64,000 nucleotides of DNA. Source: Cercis canadensis (Eukaryota > Streptophyta > Magnoliopsida > Fabales > Fabaceae). Below the pieces are notes generated by a model. That model saw only the letters and a program-made list of their open reading frames with translations, was not told the DNA's origin and did no database searches. Numbering within the stretch: the stretch's first letter is position 1; the number at the start of each line of letters is the position of its first letter. The translations under genes and the position numbers were made by a program. The stretch covers positions 114,810 to 178,809 of the forward strand of contig QAOA01002181.1 in NCBI GenBank assembly GCA_003255065.1. Reading direction: 5' to 3'. Below, one piece after another: positions 35,002 to 47,389 of this stretch.

Positions 35002-35364
35002 TAAATACCAAAAGTATTTAAAAAGCCTCCAATTTTTTTATATATATTAGGCTATGATTTTAGTAATTTTGACCATGAAAATTTTATTTTTTTTGAATAG
35101 CACATATTTAAATTGAGACCCAATGTGTATAAAATGGTATAAACTTGGAGTATATAAATAACATTTCTCAAAAATAATTCTTCCCAAAAGTTATAACAAC
35201 AATATAATTATATAAAGAAAGATTGACAGAACCGAACCAGGCCCGTTGGGGGAAAAAAATAGTAAACAACCAAACGGACTAGTTGATCTAGTCCCTCTTA
35301 AGTCCTCTGAGATCCTCTTTGGGTTTCCTTCCCTCAGCGACGACGTCGGCGAAATTTGTTGAGA

Positions 35365-38013
35365 ATGTCGCCTCCATACACTGTAAGTTTTCCCTCTTCT
35401 CTCTCTCTCAGTCCAATTATGGTGCCTTTGACCCTCTTTGGACTTCAATTGCATGTCACAATTTTACTGATTTTGGATTTTTTTTGGGTTTCTCTCTATA
35501 ATTTTTCGACTAATTTGGTGACCCAAGTTTCAAAATTTAGCCAACATTGAATCCTTACCCAGATCTTATCTCTTCACTTCTTCTAATGCCACCCCTCCAT
35601 AATTTTTCTATCGATCAGAGCAGCTGTGCTCACTTAACATGAACTGGGTTTGGCTCTGATCATTGTTTCTCTTACCCTTTTTGGCAAAAATTTTCTTTGG
35701 CATAGATCTGGGTTTGTGGATTCCTTCTTAATTGTACCCAAGCCTATTCCTACTACCACATCTGTAGTGGTTTCTGACATAATGTTGTCCTGGTCATTTA
35801 TTTGGAGTGGTTGTGCTTAGCAAAGTAATTAGACTTGTGGAAATGTGATTGATTAACTAGATTGCAAATGATTTACATAAGCCGTTGATACTAGGATCAA
35901 TGTGCTTCACCACTCCTGCATAATATCAAAAAGATGTTTTGACCTTTGGATTTACAGTTAGCAGTATTGCAATGAAAAACCACTGTGGTTATGTTAAGGA
36001 TCTATTTTGATGGAAAGTTCTGATCCTTTACCTTGTGCTTTGTTTAGGAGTCATGCCCTTCTGTAAGAAACATCCTTCTTCTGGATTCTGAGGGGAAACG
36101 TGTGGCTGTCAAATATTACTCAGATGATTTGCCAACAAATAGTGCCAAGGAAGCTTTTGAGAAAGCTGTATTCACCAAGACTCAGAAGACTAATGCCCGC
36201 ACAGAAGGTGAGTGCTTCCTTCTTGTTGCCATACAAGGCCTTTCCTGTGGCATATGATTTGTGTTAAATCTATTCCTTGTCTGTGTGGTTTAACTATAAT
36301 TCTTTAGGGGGCCTTGTCTAATATGTTGACTTCTGTAGTGCTAATTATGGCAGGAGTTTGTCCAGAAAAATGATTGTAGTCACTGTCGATTGTCAATTCA
36401 TCTGTTCTGTCTAGGTGGTGTTGCTCTTCAGTGGTCATTTGAGTCTAATGTGTTTCTATAAATGAGTTGATCATGTTTTATTTGTGCATCTTTGCCTGTA
36501 AATAGATGGCTGTCATCAGGACATTAATGGAGTTGAAGTTTCAAAATCATCCATAATTTGAGTCATCTGCATGTTTTCTTGTGATATGCATTTGATTGGA
36601 ATAGATTGCAAATCATAACTATATATGAATTCACTTGATAAAAATATCAAATTGACCTTTATTGTCTTTATGGGTTTTCATTTTACAGCGGAAATAGCAA
36701 TGTTTGAGAACAACGTTGTTGTTTACAAGTTTGTCCAAGACCTTCACTTTTTTGTAACTGGGAGTGAGGATGAAAATGAGCTTATCTTGGCCACAGTTCT
36801 GCAGGGATTTTTTGATGCTGTTGGCATTCTCCTTAGGTTATTTCCAAATCCTTGACTATTTATCTGCTTGTTCATATTTAAAGGTATTATCACTATTGTC
36901 ATAGTAGCCCTTAATGATATTCCTGACTTCCCTTTTTCTTTTTCCAGAGGCAATGTGGACAAGAAGGAAGCACTTGAGAACTTGGATCTCATTCTATTGT
37001 GCCTTGATGAAATTGTTGATGGCGGGTATGCAGCATGCTTTTAGTAATTAATTTCTCTTCTTCAATTGCTTATTTATTAGCTTCTGTTAATTTTTTTTAC
37101 CCCTCCAACCCCCCTGTCCCACCTCTCCTCTTTCCTTGCCTGAACAGTTGAAAATTATTGGAGGTATTTGATATATCTTAGAGACAAATGCTTGATTACT
37201 TTCTTTGCTGCACTTCCTACACTAAAATAATTGCAAAAGCTTTCTTCAAACTGTTATAATCTAGTAAGGAACATAAATACAATAAAACTTGGAGCTTTCG
37301 TAGTTCATCATGATTCTCTTAAATTAAAATGCGCATGTTTCAATTGAACCTCTTTCTCAAACTAATGAGGATTATTACCTAATGCAATGCTTAGCAAGAG
37401 CATAAATGTATTTTAGTTTTTGATGCTCTAGAATATTTGATGTATTATGGACTTTTACTAGTGTGACATGAAAGTTTCATTTGTTAAATTTCCATTCAGT
37501 ATGCTGAGTGAGAATAAAAACTTGTTTTCATTCTTTTTATCAATTTTATTACTATATGTCCCTTCCAACAACATCTGTTTTTTCAATTTTCCTTTTCTAT
37601 GGCAAGTTAGTACATGTTCTTAATTGGTTTGATCCATGATTCATCCTCTGCCCCATTTTAATGCAAAGATGTTCTGAGTATGTATATTATTTCATCTGGA
37701 GGTGCTGTTCTGAGTATGTCTTTCACCTAACTTTCATCTGTTCATATTATATGCAGCATCGTTCTTGAAACTGACCCCAATGTTATAGCTAACAAAGTTG
37801 CAAGTAATATGGATTCTGGAGCTCCATTGTCTGAACAGGTAAACTACCACCACCTTCTGAACTGTTTTACCACAGAAGAAAGTTGAAATGAAAATATACC
37901 TATGAGTGACTTCCATAGTGGAGATTTAATGGATTCTGTGTGTCTTTTTGCAGACACTAAGTCAAGCATTGGCTACAGCCAGGGAACATCTTACAAGATC
38001 CCTTCTTAAATGA
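35365..38013 (+). CDS. COPZ: coatomer subunit zeta
   Basis: Six exons (35365-35382, 36048-36207, 36689-36836, 36948-37025, 37757-37838, 37954-38013) with GT-AG borders join to a 181-aa protein. The first exon encodes only MSPPYT. The product is the zeta subunit of COPI coatomer, a cytosolic coat that drives retrograde Golgi-to-ER vesicles. It is a longin-fold adaptin-like small chain that pairs with gamma-COP. Diagnostic stretches are [60 protein letters not shown] and [20 protein letters not shown]. The length matches plant zeta-COP (about 177-181 aa). There are no disruptions. Confidence 0.95.
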
Positions 38014-39195
38014 TTCATATGGAATTTGCAATTGAGGAAACAGCTCTTCTGTATTTTCCTATCACAGTTTATAAATATCTCAGTCACTTAATGTTGCATT
38101 CTTGAACATGGAGGGAAATTAATTTTGCAATGCAAGTATAGACATTTTATGCACTTGTTTTCATGTGGACTCCTATTGTTCTTTTACCCAAAAAAAGAAT
38201 ATGTTGTTTTAGGTATTAATAATTTGATGATAATGGCATTAGTAGCTAAATTTTACCCTTGAATGGCACTTAGGGAATCCCAAGCTACCTTCATCCTTGA
38301 AAAAATTGTAGTTTGAACTCTTAATTCTCCATACAACATCAAAAACTAAAATGGACATAATCCCAGAACTAATGAAAAAAAGAGATTCACATAATGGTTC
38401 AAGAATCGACTTTCAAACAACATAGAAGAAACCGGTGGAGAGGTCTGAATAAGCATAGATTTTGTTTACATTGATATCTGTACAAGTCATGTGTACATTT
38501 TCCCACCAATTCATTTTGCACAAAACCCCTTGAAACATTGATTTTTCGGACTAAAAACCCCTGGAAATTTTGCTGAATGTGCTTATAACTCAGAACAAAG
38601 CGAGCCCTCGCACAAAGTTGAAGGTTCAATTCAAAAAATACGATAGCATTTGGGGCAAATTGCAACAAAGGTTTGGGAGTTATTTGCATATTGACTAAAG
38701 GCTGAAAAGTTATTCGAAATCTACCTTTATTTTAACAAATAAAAGTGGAAAACATATCTTTTTATAAAAGCCTTTCTACTGGAATGCGACAATTTCATGT
38801 AATTCCAATTATTCCAATCGCTTGACTTTGTTTCATACTTTCACCTGGAAAGAGGAACCATTTTTCTCCCTCTTTAAAAAAATTGTTTTTTCATCAACAT
38901 ATATTAAATATCACAAATATATATATATTTTTATTTATTTATTTATTTTCATACTGATTTAAATGGAGGAAACAAGGAAATTGTTTTTCTAACATTTGTA
39001 GTATGGGTCTGCTAAACTGGCAAGTACATATGCTGCAAACTCTGCAACTATAGCATGACCTATAACAGCATTTTTCGGGTAAAAATAAGTGACAAATCCT
39101 ATTTTTGTATAGAACTAGAGAGTATAAAGTCTCCGTAATAACTAATAAGGTCGTAAAAGTAGCTACCAGCTTGTGTGATTATAATATCTATACAT
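38014..39195. other. convergent intergenic spacer
   Basis: It holds the 3' UTRs of COPZ (+) and the CorA-like gene (-), and an ATTT-rich run near 38928-38948. No other coding region is recognised. Confidence 0.4.
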
Positions 39196-42100
39196 CTATT
39201 GTATGAGAACGTAGTCTGCATCAGTTGGAAATCTATCCCCAGCAGTAGGAGGCAAGCTATTCCGAGAAACATTTTTACGGACTTGGGCATGAGTCTCTGC
39301 TTCATGTTGAAACATCTTCACTAATTCTTGCAGCTCAAGTTTCCTAACTTCAACCTGTTCCTCGGTGATCGGCTTTTTCAGTCCAAGGTAAATCAGGCCA
39401 ACTGCAATCAGCACTGCTCCCAAAAAGAAGAGAATGGCTGTGAAGAGACCAAATGCATATGGTGTGTTTTGTCCACCAGGTATTCCATCAACGTTGATCC
39501 CAAATAGCCCAGTAATGATGGTAAGGACAACGCCACAACCACCAAATACACCTAAATTATGGGTCACTCGAAGACTTCTATCCTGAATTGATATGTAGCA
39601 TATGCAAGACAGTTCTCATGTCAATTTAGGGTGAGGAATATAATAAATCATTCCGGCTACCGTTTGAAAAAGACACATCCTAAAATGCATGTGGAAGGGT
39701 ACCCATACCTGCAACCAAGCTCGAACAGTGCTCTGCATAACATCTTGAATGGTAAACAAACGGCCACGAACTGCTTCTTGCTCTTCAATCATTTCCCTCG
39801 TGCTCTTTTTAATTCCCTCTAACAAACTTCTAGCTGCATTTCCTCTTAGATGTTGGAGAAGCTCAAAGACAATCTCCTCTCTAGCATGGAGTGACCACTT
39901 AACTCTGATAACCTTCAGTAGAAGCATAAAAATAGTAAGGATGCCTGTTTACAAGATGGACTTGGCCAGCATTAATTGGTTAGTAAGCAATTAGACATTG
40001 GTTTCTGGCAGATTTAAAAGGCCTTGATATGGTAAATTTTAATACTATCACAAGAACGGGGATTAATTTCTGGATTCTAGGTCCTAAATACATCTATAAT
40101 AAGGTGAGATTCTGAAGTAAGAGACATGTAAAATTAAACACAAGCTATATTTCTATTGTTTAACTGTTTGCATGACTTTTCAAAGATAAAGTCTGATAAC
40201 ATTAGATCACTTGCACATAATCAATTTGCAAGGTGCTTCACCAAAAACAATTACATTAAGCTCAAGACAGACAATATACTTTATCCAATAGTGTGAGCGA
40301 TGTTTTGCAACTGACACATCTCAACAACCAGTAGAATTCAAGGTCAAGATAAAAAAAAAAAAAACCAGTGGAGTTTATTTCACCAACAACTATGATCAAA
40401 CACATCTGCAACTCTTTAGTTCTATTTTATGCACTCAATTCTTCTCATTTTCTAGAACAGGTGTAACATTGCAACACTACATTCACCTATGCCTGAAATT
40501 ATCTCTTCAGGATTTGACTCTTCTAAAATACTGTGTAAGTCCAGACATTCATACCATAATATATATGTCATTTAACACATCTAGTGCTCACATACTGAGA
40601 AGTGAGAGCCCTTGTGACAGACTAATGTAACCACCACCTCATATGCAAGTCATTCAGCCATATGCCTATGAAAACAACCTTTTCACCATTATAACCTTCC
40701 TCTAGGTCACTGGATGCAACCAATATTGCTACCACCATGATACACCAACCCAATCACCTTCATCCATTAACACTTCTAGCACCATCATTATCTTCAGTTA
40801 ACTTTTCAAGCCACAGATCCCAATCAGAAATATAACTTCATGTGAAAATGAGTAAGTCCTCCAAAGAGGTATTTTTGGCAATAGCAAGAATCAAGATACC
40901 TGTGTTGATAACTTCCTGATTTCTTGATTTAGAATTATGCTAAAAAGATTTGTATCTTCAAGGTTTCTCCTGATCAAAGGGAAAACTGTTAATTTTCATA
41001 TAAAGCTAATTGAAGGTACCATAATGACTTCAAAGCGCGCGCACACACATAAAACATATTCAAGAACCTGTTCATAAACTTCAATTCAATCCCGTCTGCT
41101 GCCCCAAATATATATTTACGGAATAGCCTGAATAACCAAACAACAAAGTTAAACCAAAGCAAAAACATTTACGGTTAACAAAGAATGTGGTTGCAAAAGA
41201 GCACTTGAATCGCGTCTCAAGCCCTGTCTCAACGCAAGCAAAAAGACAATTCCCCAACTTTGCATGCTACCTTTCTATGGGGCATGCCAAAGGTGCAAAA
41301 GGCCCAAATAGTCAAAGTTTTAGACAAAACCAGTATAAAAAATTTGAGTGCACCAATTAAAGCAAAAGTGACTACAGTGACTATCATCTCCGCTGAAAGG
41401 TTTAGTGGCAAATGTAGGACCAAATAAAGACAGATGGTTAATTGTCAAGCATTTCACTTAGTTTTATAAGGGTTTTCATAAATGCTCATAATTTTGTACT
41501 GAAAGCATGTCATCATTGTTTCTGTCCTCTGTAAATGATACTTTTGTTTATTTTATTTTTAAATTAAATACATTCGCGGTGAACTTTAGGGTATGGTACC
41601 TTATGTGTACAGCAATTTAAAAAAGTCATCTGTAATCAACCCTCAGCAGACTGATATTTTCAAGTGTCCTCTTTCTTATTCCAAACCCCCCCCACACCTN
41701 CCCCCCCCCCCCACTTTTTTCTTTTTGGATTTTATTCTTCATTTTCTATTCCTTTTTTATGCAAAATTGCTAACTCTTTGTGTATGCCAAAAGAAGTAGG
41801 AAACCAGTGCATGTTAAAACTTGAAAACATGCTGCAGATGAACTATCTGCAGAGGACAAAGGCATGCATGAATACATTTATTGATATGACGCAAAAGAAG
41901 GAGCACTTGATTGTTTCTCAGGAACAAAAACAGATAAGCATAAGTTTCCTCAAGCATGATAAGTAGTCCAAAATAAATGTCAAGTTATAAGAGCATTTGT
42001 CAGGTTATATCTTCCATAAGGATGTTCCCAAGAGTGTAAACTGAAGTACAGTAACAACATACATGCATTTTTTTGAAATGTTACCAAACTTACTATTGCT

Positions 42101-43591
42101 TGGATCAAATATAAAGGAAGATGTTTTCATTACCTATCATCCCATCGAGCAAGGCGGCATGCTAGGTGTGCAATAACTTCATGCACTGTTCTTGGCACAT
42201 TATACCCTCCAGCAGAAAGAAGCTCCTAAACAAAGTAGAGCACTGAAGCTAAGAAACAACAAATAAATTGCAGCTTTAAATGCATACAGTAAATCATTAA
42301 TTGTGACCAGCCATTGGAGGAATATGCCAAGCAAGAACAACCTCAACTTCCATGATACCCAGAACATTTGCACTAGACACTGGTCCTTTTATATGCATTA
42401 CAGTTACTAGGAAGTTTTGTGCTTGCCAAGACCTAAGTACGATTGGGATATCATCTTCTTCAACAAGAGGATCACCAGCAGATTGTCCCAAAAGTTCAAA
42501 TAACAACCCTCCGGCAACTCTGACTGGAACCTGAATACAAGTGAAAAGTCAGTAATTGAGGAAGAATAGTGTTCAAGGAAAAAGAAACCAAAGAGTAGCA
42601 GGAAAAAGTGACTGTCTTCTAGACATTAACAAGCTAAAGTCTGAAATTAGAACTAATTTCAATATCTTTTCAACAAGCTCTTACTTGAAAAATAATCTTT
42701 CTTACCCATGCTCAAGACATTTTTCATTAATTTGCTGCTCAAGTAATTTGGATCCTCTTGCTGACATTCTAAATGATCTGGTAATTACTTAGCCTAACAT
42801 GAAATTGGGTGTCTGACATAGTGCATGTAAATGATCTTTAGAATAAATTCCCAGATGATTATATTTAAGACTGAAAATTACCAATATCAAATGCAATGTA
42901 CCTCATAGAGAAGGTGTTTCATCCGTTCACTTATTAGCTGATTTTCGTCTCTCAAAGCTAAACTAATGGCAGGATGTAGCCATTGAGCATTTCTGAGCCA
43001 AGCATCAATGATGGGGTGACCTGCAGACACATGGCACCACCATATAGGCCCAACTGGACGCTCCCAATAGGGAGCTGCTAAATCTGCCACAGTGAAATCC
43101 TCTTGGTCATCTCCAGACTCAAACTGCTGAGAGGACCAGACTGCATTAACCTGAACTGTTTGGAGAAGTTCAGAAATTCTTGCCCATCCAATTGGTACCC
43201 AGTGACTACCCTCATATCTTTCTGTGGCATTGAATTTGTCAGGTTGAAGGATCTGGCCATCTTTGCCATCATCAGAGGCATGCAACCAACTGTCCCTTAA
43301 GTTATTTACAGATGATGAATCTGATAACTTGTTTCCATCTAGTCTCAGGGAAGAAGTGTCAGTTAGACCATCTGTAGGTAAATGCGTTTTTGGATATTTG
43401 CCATTCATTTGTTGTCTGTCCGGGATCTTAGATGTAATTGATCTTTGTCCTTGAACAAATTCAAAAGCACAAATAAGTCCATCAGTCCAGAGGTTTTTTT
43501 CAGGATTGACATCTCTACCATGATAAGTTTTATGGTTTTCTCTTTTATTCTTTTTGCCAAGGGAATTTGAGCATTCTTGTGTGTCACTCAT
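39196..43591 (-). CDS. CorA-superfamily magnesium-transporter-like membrane protein
   Basis: Seven exons (43591-42902, 42530-42342, 42225-42134, 41127-41068, 40969-40900, 39912-39709, 39582-39196) join in frame to 563 aa. The N-terminal third is polar and low-complexity. A soluble region follows (VPIGWARISELLQTVQ, RPVGPIWWCHVSAGHPIIDA), then long helices (VKWSLHAREEIVFELLQHLR, EMIEEQEAVRGRLFTIQDVM). Two C-terminal membrane segments flank TGLFGIN465VDGIPG. CorA proteins have GMN at this point; GIN occurs in ZntB-type members. The family is plant-specific and annotated as CorA-like, but the ion is not established. The preceding frame is open to a TTG, so ATG 43591 is chosen. A likely 5' UTR intron runs from about 45050. 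Confidence 0.9.
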
Positions 43592-44696
43592 TTTCTGCTC
43601 TATTGATGGGCATGTAGAAAATAAACCATCACACAAATCCGATCAAATAAACAGAGAGCTATAAAATCTGCACAGAGAACACTAGTCTTCTATGAACAGC
43701 TTCATCAACGCTACTTGTGCTAATGTGATGTCTGAAAAACTCAGTTTGATTTGACAGCTGGGGTTTTACCAGTATTAGCAAGCTTCCCTGGATTATGCAA
43801 AATGCTGCAATTTGGAGGGACAATATGTTACTTCTCTATTTCAGATAAAACAGATATGTTACGGATAAAAGAAGAGAAACATGCAGAAAGAGTGAGGAAA
43901 AAAAAAAAATACTAGACACAACTAGTAATCCAGATGACTTTGATAAGCATTTAAAACTATTTGGCTAAGGTTGTAGAGAAGTTCTTTCAGTAACAGTCTA
44001 ACTCTAATCATTCAGATTGAAAAATAGAATTAGTGTATAAATTTCTACCTGTATGGAAAGCACTCTAACATACAATATATTTTCTTCTTTGAAAAAGAAG
44101 GGTGAATGAGTAGATCATAATTTTAGAGAATTTTCAAATAGGATTTACAGGTTTTTGTATCCTTATGAGGGGTAAACTACATGAGAAGAGGATCCACACT
44201 AGAGATTAGGAATCCTCTATTTTAAAACAAGGCATATCAAGCAGTACATCAAACCATTTAATTTCAAGTAGAAACCCCTCTACGCAAGACCTTAACTTAA
44301 TGAAAAAGGCTAACACAAAACAACTGCATAGAATTACTTTGATCATCTAAAGCTCTAAAAAAAAATTTCTCATTCATCATCATCACCTTCACTAATTAAA
44401 TTCCCACCCGAAAAGTGACACACACATAAAACGCATTACTAGGCCTTAAGTTCTCAAGAAAAAAGTTTCATTTCTCATGTTTGCAAAAAATAACCAATCA
44501 ATTCTAACTTTTTGTTTCTTCCATTCCTCCAAGCATCCACCTTTACATTTTGAAACTATACTTCACCAAACTTATTGCCATTGTGCAGACAGCCCTCTAG
44601 AAAACCTTCTCATACTTAAATTAAAAGGGAAATAACACCCGATTCAACAAATTAAGTGCTCAAGAATGTAATGAAAAAACAGATATCATGTAGATA

Positions 44697-44970
44697 ATCT
44701 GAACCCAGAAAAACTTGATTACATAAATAGAATTTGGAATCAGAAAAAAGATGAAAATTAAGCAAGAACACTAAAAGTAATAGGGAAGAAGAAAACATAT
44801 AAACACAAGCATTGTGAACCTTATAACTCAGAGGTATCACTCAGATCATCTGAACCCAGAAAAACCCAATTACATAAACAAACTTTGGAATCAGATAAGA
44901 GATGAAAATTAAGCAAGAATACTAAAAAAGTAACAGGGAAGAAGAAAACACAAGCATTGTGAACCTTGAA
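44697..44970. repeat. 151-bp tandem duplication in the CorA 5' UTR intron
   Basis: The sequence starting ATCTGAACCCAGAAAAAC at 44697 recurs 151 bp later at 44848. Both copies contain TTTGGAATCAGA, GATGAAAATTAAGCAAGAA and CACAAGCATTGTGAACCTT, with scattered substitutions. No n is involved, so this is a genuine local duplication. Confidence 0.75.
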
Positions 44971-45050
44971 CTGTGCAACTATGAATAAAATGAGAAGAAG
45001 GAAATAACTAAGAATTCCACGAAGCTAAACGAAAAAGAAAAGGAATTTAC

Positions 45051-45190
45051 CACAGGAAGCTTGAGATGCTTAGAATGACAAATGGGTAAGGAGCAGAATA
45101 AATTTAAAGCAAAGAAGCACGCATTACGCATACACAGAGCAGGGGAGTAAGGGTTGCTAACAGGCGCCGGTGAGAGCTACATGGCTGGCT
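45051..45190 (-). promoter_or_regulatory. probable leader exon of the CorA-like gene
   Basis: On the minus strand a higher-GC, C-rich stretch ends at a donor-like CTTCCTGTG|GTAAATTCC near 45051. A candidate acceptor CAATAG lies about 8 bp upstream of the ATG at 43591. A 5' UTR intron of about 1.45 kb would explain the gap. Inference only. Confidence 0.35.
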
Positions 45191-46304
45191 AACGTGCGCT
45201 GAAGAAATTACAATAACTGCCATTGCTCAGTCATAAGTTCATAACCCCCAGAACCCTGTAGACTAGCAACTACGTGGCGCGGCATCGCATCGTGATATTA
45301 TATTGGGAAAATGATTGAAGAGGATAGTTTTAAATATTTTTTACCATTCTAGAGAAGTGTTTAATCAATTTTAAAAAATTGGTAATAAATTAAAAATAAG
45401 AAATATTTTGAAGTTTGATGAAATTAGGTAGATTTTTCCTTCTTATTATTAAAATTATACAAACATTTCTCAGAGTATATTTTCTCTTTTTTTTTTATTG
45501 GAAATAGAATCTCTCTTTCTTACTATGTAAGTTACATTTATATCTTCTTTCTAATTGAATTTTAATATAATACAAACATCCTCAAGAGAAATTTCATCAA
45601 ATCTTAGATACAGTCTATATAATTTACTTATTAAAAAAATATAATAATTGAAGGAATGGCTATGTTTTATTGACAAGACACAAGACTCTACCTATATGTG
45701 TCCTTATTGAGCTAAAATAAAATAAATAAATTTTTTTTGTGAATATTAATGACGATTTTGAGTAAAAATGTTAAGAACTAGGATCATATTTCTAGTTACA
45801 TAAAGAGCGTAAACAATAAACAATGGACATTGTACCGGTAATTAACTGAATCATATTTAATTTAACTAACGGAACCACTATATGATCATAAAAATTGATT
45901 TCATAAGAAATAGTACTAATATAATTTCATTGTTTATTTTTGTGGTATACACTAAAGAGGTGCTACATAGGCAAGGTCAACAAGGTAATTTCACTATATG
46001 ATTGGTACATCAAACAACAAACCAGTAAGATGGTTACAACTTACAATGGTACATCAAAACAGTTACATATATACACCACTACTGCTTTAGCAATTGAACA
46101 GCTGAGTATGACAGAAACCTAATCTTCCTTGAGATCAATAGGCGAGTGTAAGTGAATTAACTCAAAAATAAATCAATTAAAATAAGAGACTAATTAGTTA
46201 GTTAGGGATATTTTGGGGAATAAAAATAGTATAAATAAACAAGTAAGATTTTTTATATAGTTGTTTTGGGTGCTAGAAGATGGAGGGAACCCCAAGCTCG
46301 AACC
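45191..46304. other. intergenic spacer
   Basis: No coding region is recognised. Confidence 0.35.
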
Positions 46305-46672
46305 CAAAAACATAAGTTTATGGCCTTAAAAGCAAGACGCAGTGTCAAAGCCTCTTCCTCAATTAGGAATGCCTATAAATACACATAATTTATATAGTTG
46401 TTTTACATGTGAATATAACATTTCTCAACTTACTATATATCAGAATAGATTTTTTTTTATTTTAACAATACGAATATCCTCATATNCAAAAACATGAGTT
46501 TATGGCCTTAAAAGCAAGACGCAGTGTCAAAGCCTCTTCCTCAATTAGGAATGGCTATAAATACACATAATTCATATAGTTGTTTTACATGTGAATATAA
46601 CATTTCTCAACTTACTATATATCAGAATAGATTTTTTTTTTTTTTATTTTAACAATACGAATATCCTCATAT
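46305..46672. repeat. 181/186-bp direct duplication around an n (assembly join)
   Basis: Bases 46305-46485 and 46487-46672 are the same sequence with about three substitutions and a T-run length difference, abutting the n at 46486. Confidence 0.9.
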
Positions 46673-47104
46673 CAACTTTGGCATATCAAAACAAAATCCC
46701 TCCCCAGACAATCTTAAAAATGCACCATTTACATGAAAAAAATTCCCCTAAATGTTAATTCCAAAATTCAAACCTTAGCCAAACCCTTGGAGTTATATAT
46801 CATTATAAAGTAATGCAGACTTATAAACTATTTTCCCATGCACTTAATAGATCATTTTTCTTCCCCTAGTACACCAACTAACTACATATAGGCTCCACTA
46901 ACCCTACTTCAAACTTTCTTGTGAAACGTAAATGCATACGTATGAATTGATTTGCAAGGTGCATTATTCATCAGAGTAACGGTGCAATGGCTGAAATATG
47001 AGCAAAAACAGAGGGTGATTTGCGACACAACTGAGAGGGGCAGTATCCAAGAAACTTTCCACTATAACCAGAAGAGGGAACAAGAATGGAAAAAGGAAAA
47101 AAAA

Positions 47105-47212
47105 AAAACAAAAAACAAAAAAAAACAACGTACTGCGTAAACCAATTAGCACACTTAGNAAAAAACAAAAAAAAAAAAAACAACGTACTGCGTAAACCAA
47201 TTAGCACACTTA
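47105..47212. repeat. ~53-bp direct duplication around an n (assembly join)
   Basis: A poly-A stretch followed by CAACGTACTGCGTAAACC and ATTAGCACACTTAG occurs on both sides of the n at 47159. Confidence 0.9.
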
Positions 47213-47389
47213 GTACCTACGTTAAACATCACGATGATAATTATGTAGAATACAACCTCGTGGCCCAGGGCAGCAGCCAGTCAAGGTCTCTCTTGAGACC
47301 AAACAATGATACATTAATTATTAGACCATGGCTGATTTGCCACTTTCAAACTCACATCAAGACCCTGAAAAACCAGGAGGTGATTAAGA

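Noticed and set aside
38399..38689. 96-codon minus-strand ORF
   Set aside because: No family match. The DNA resembles a dispersed repeat in a convergent intergenic spacer.
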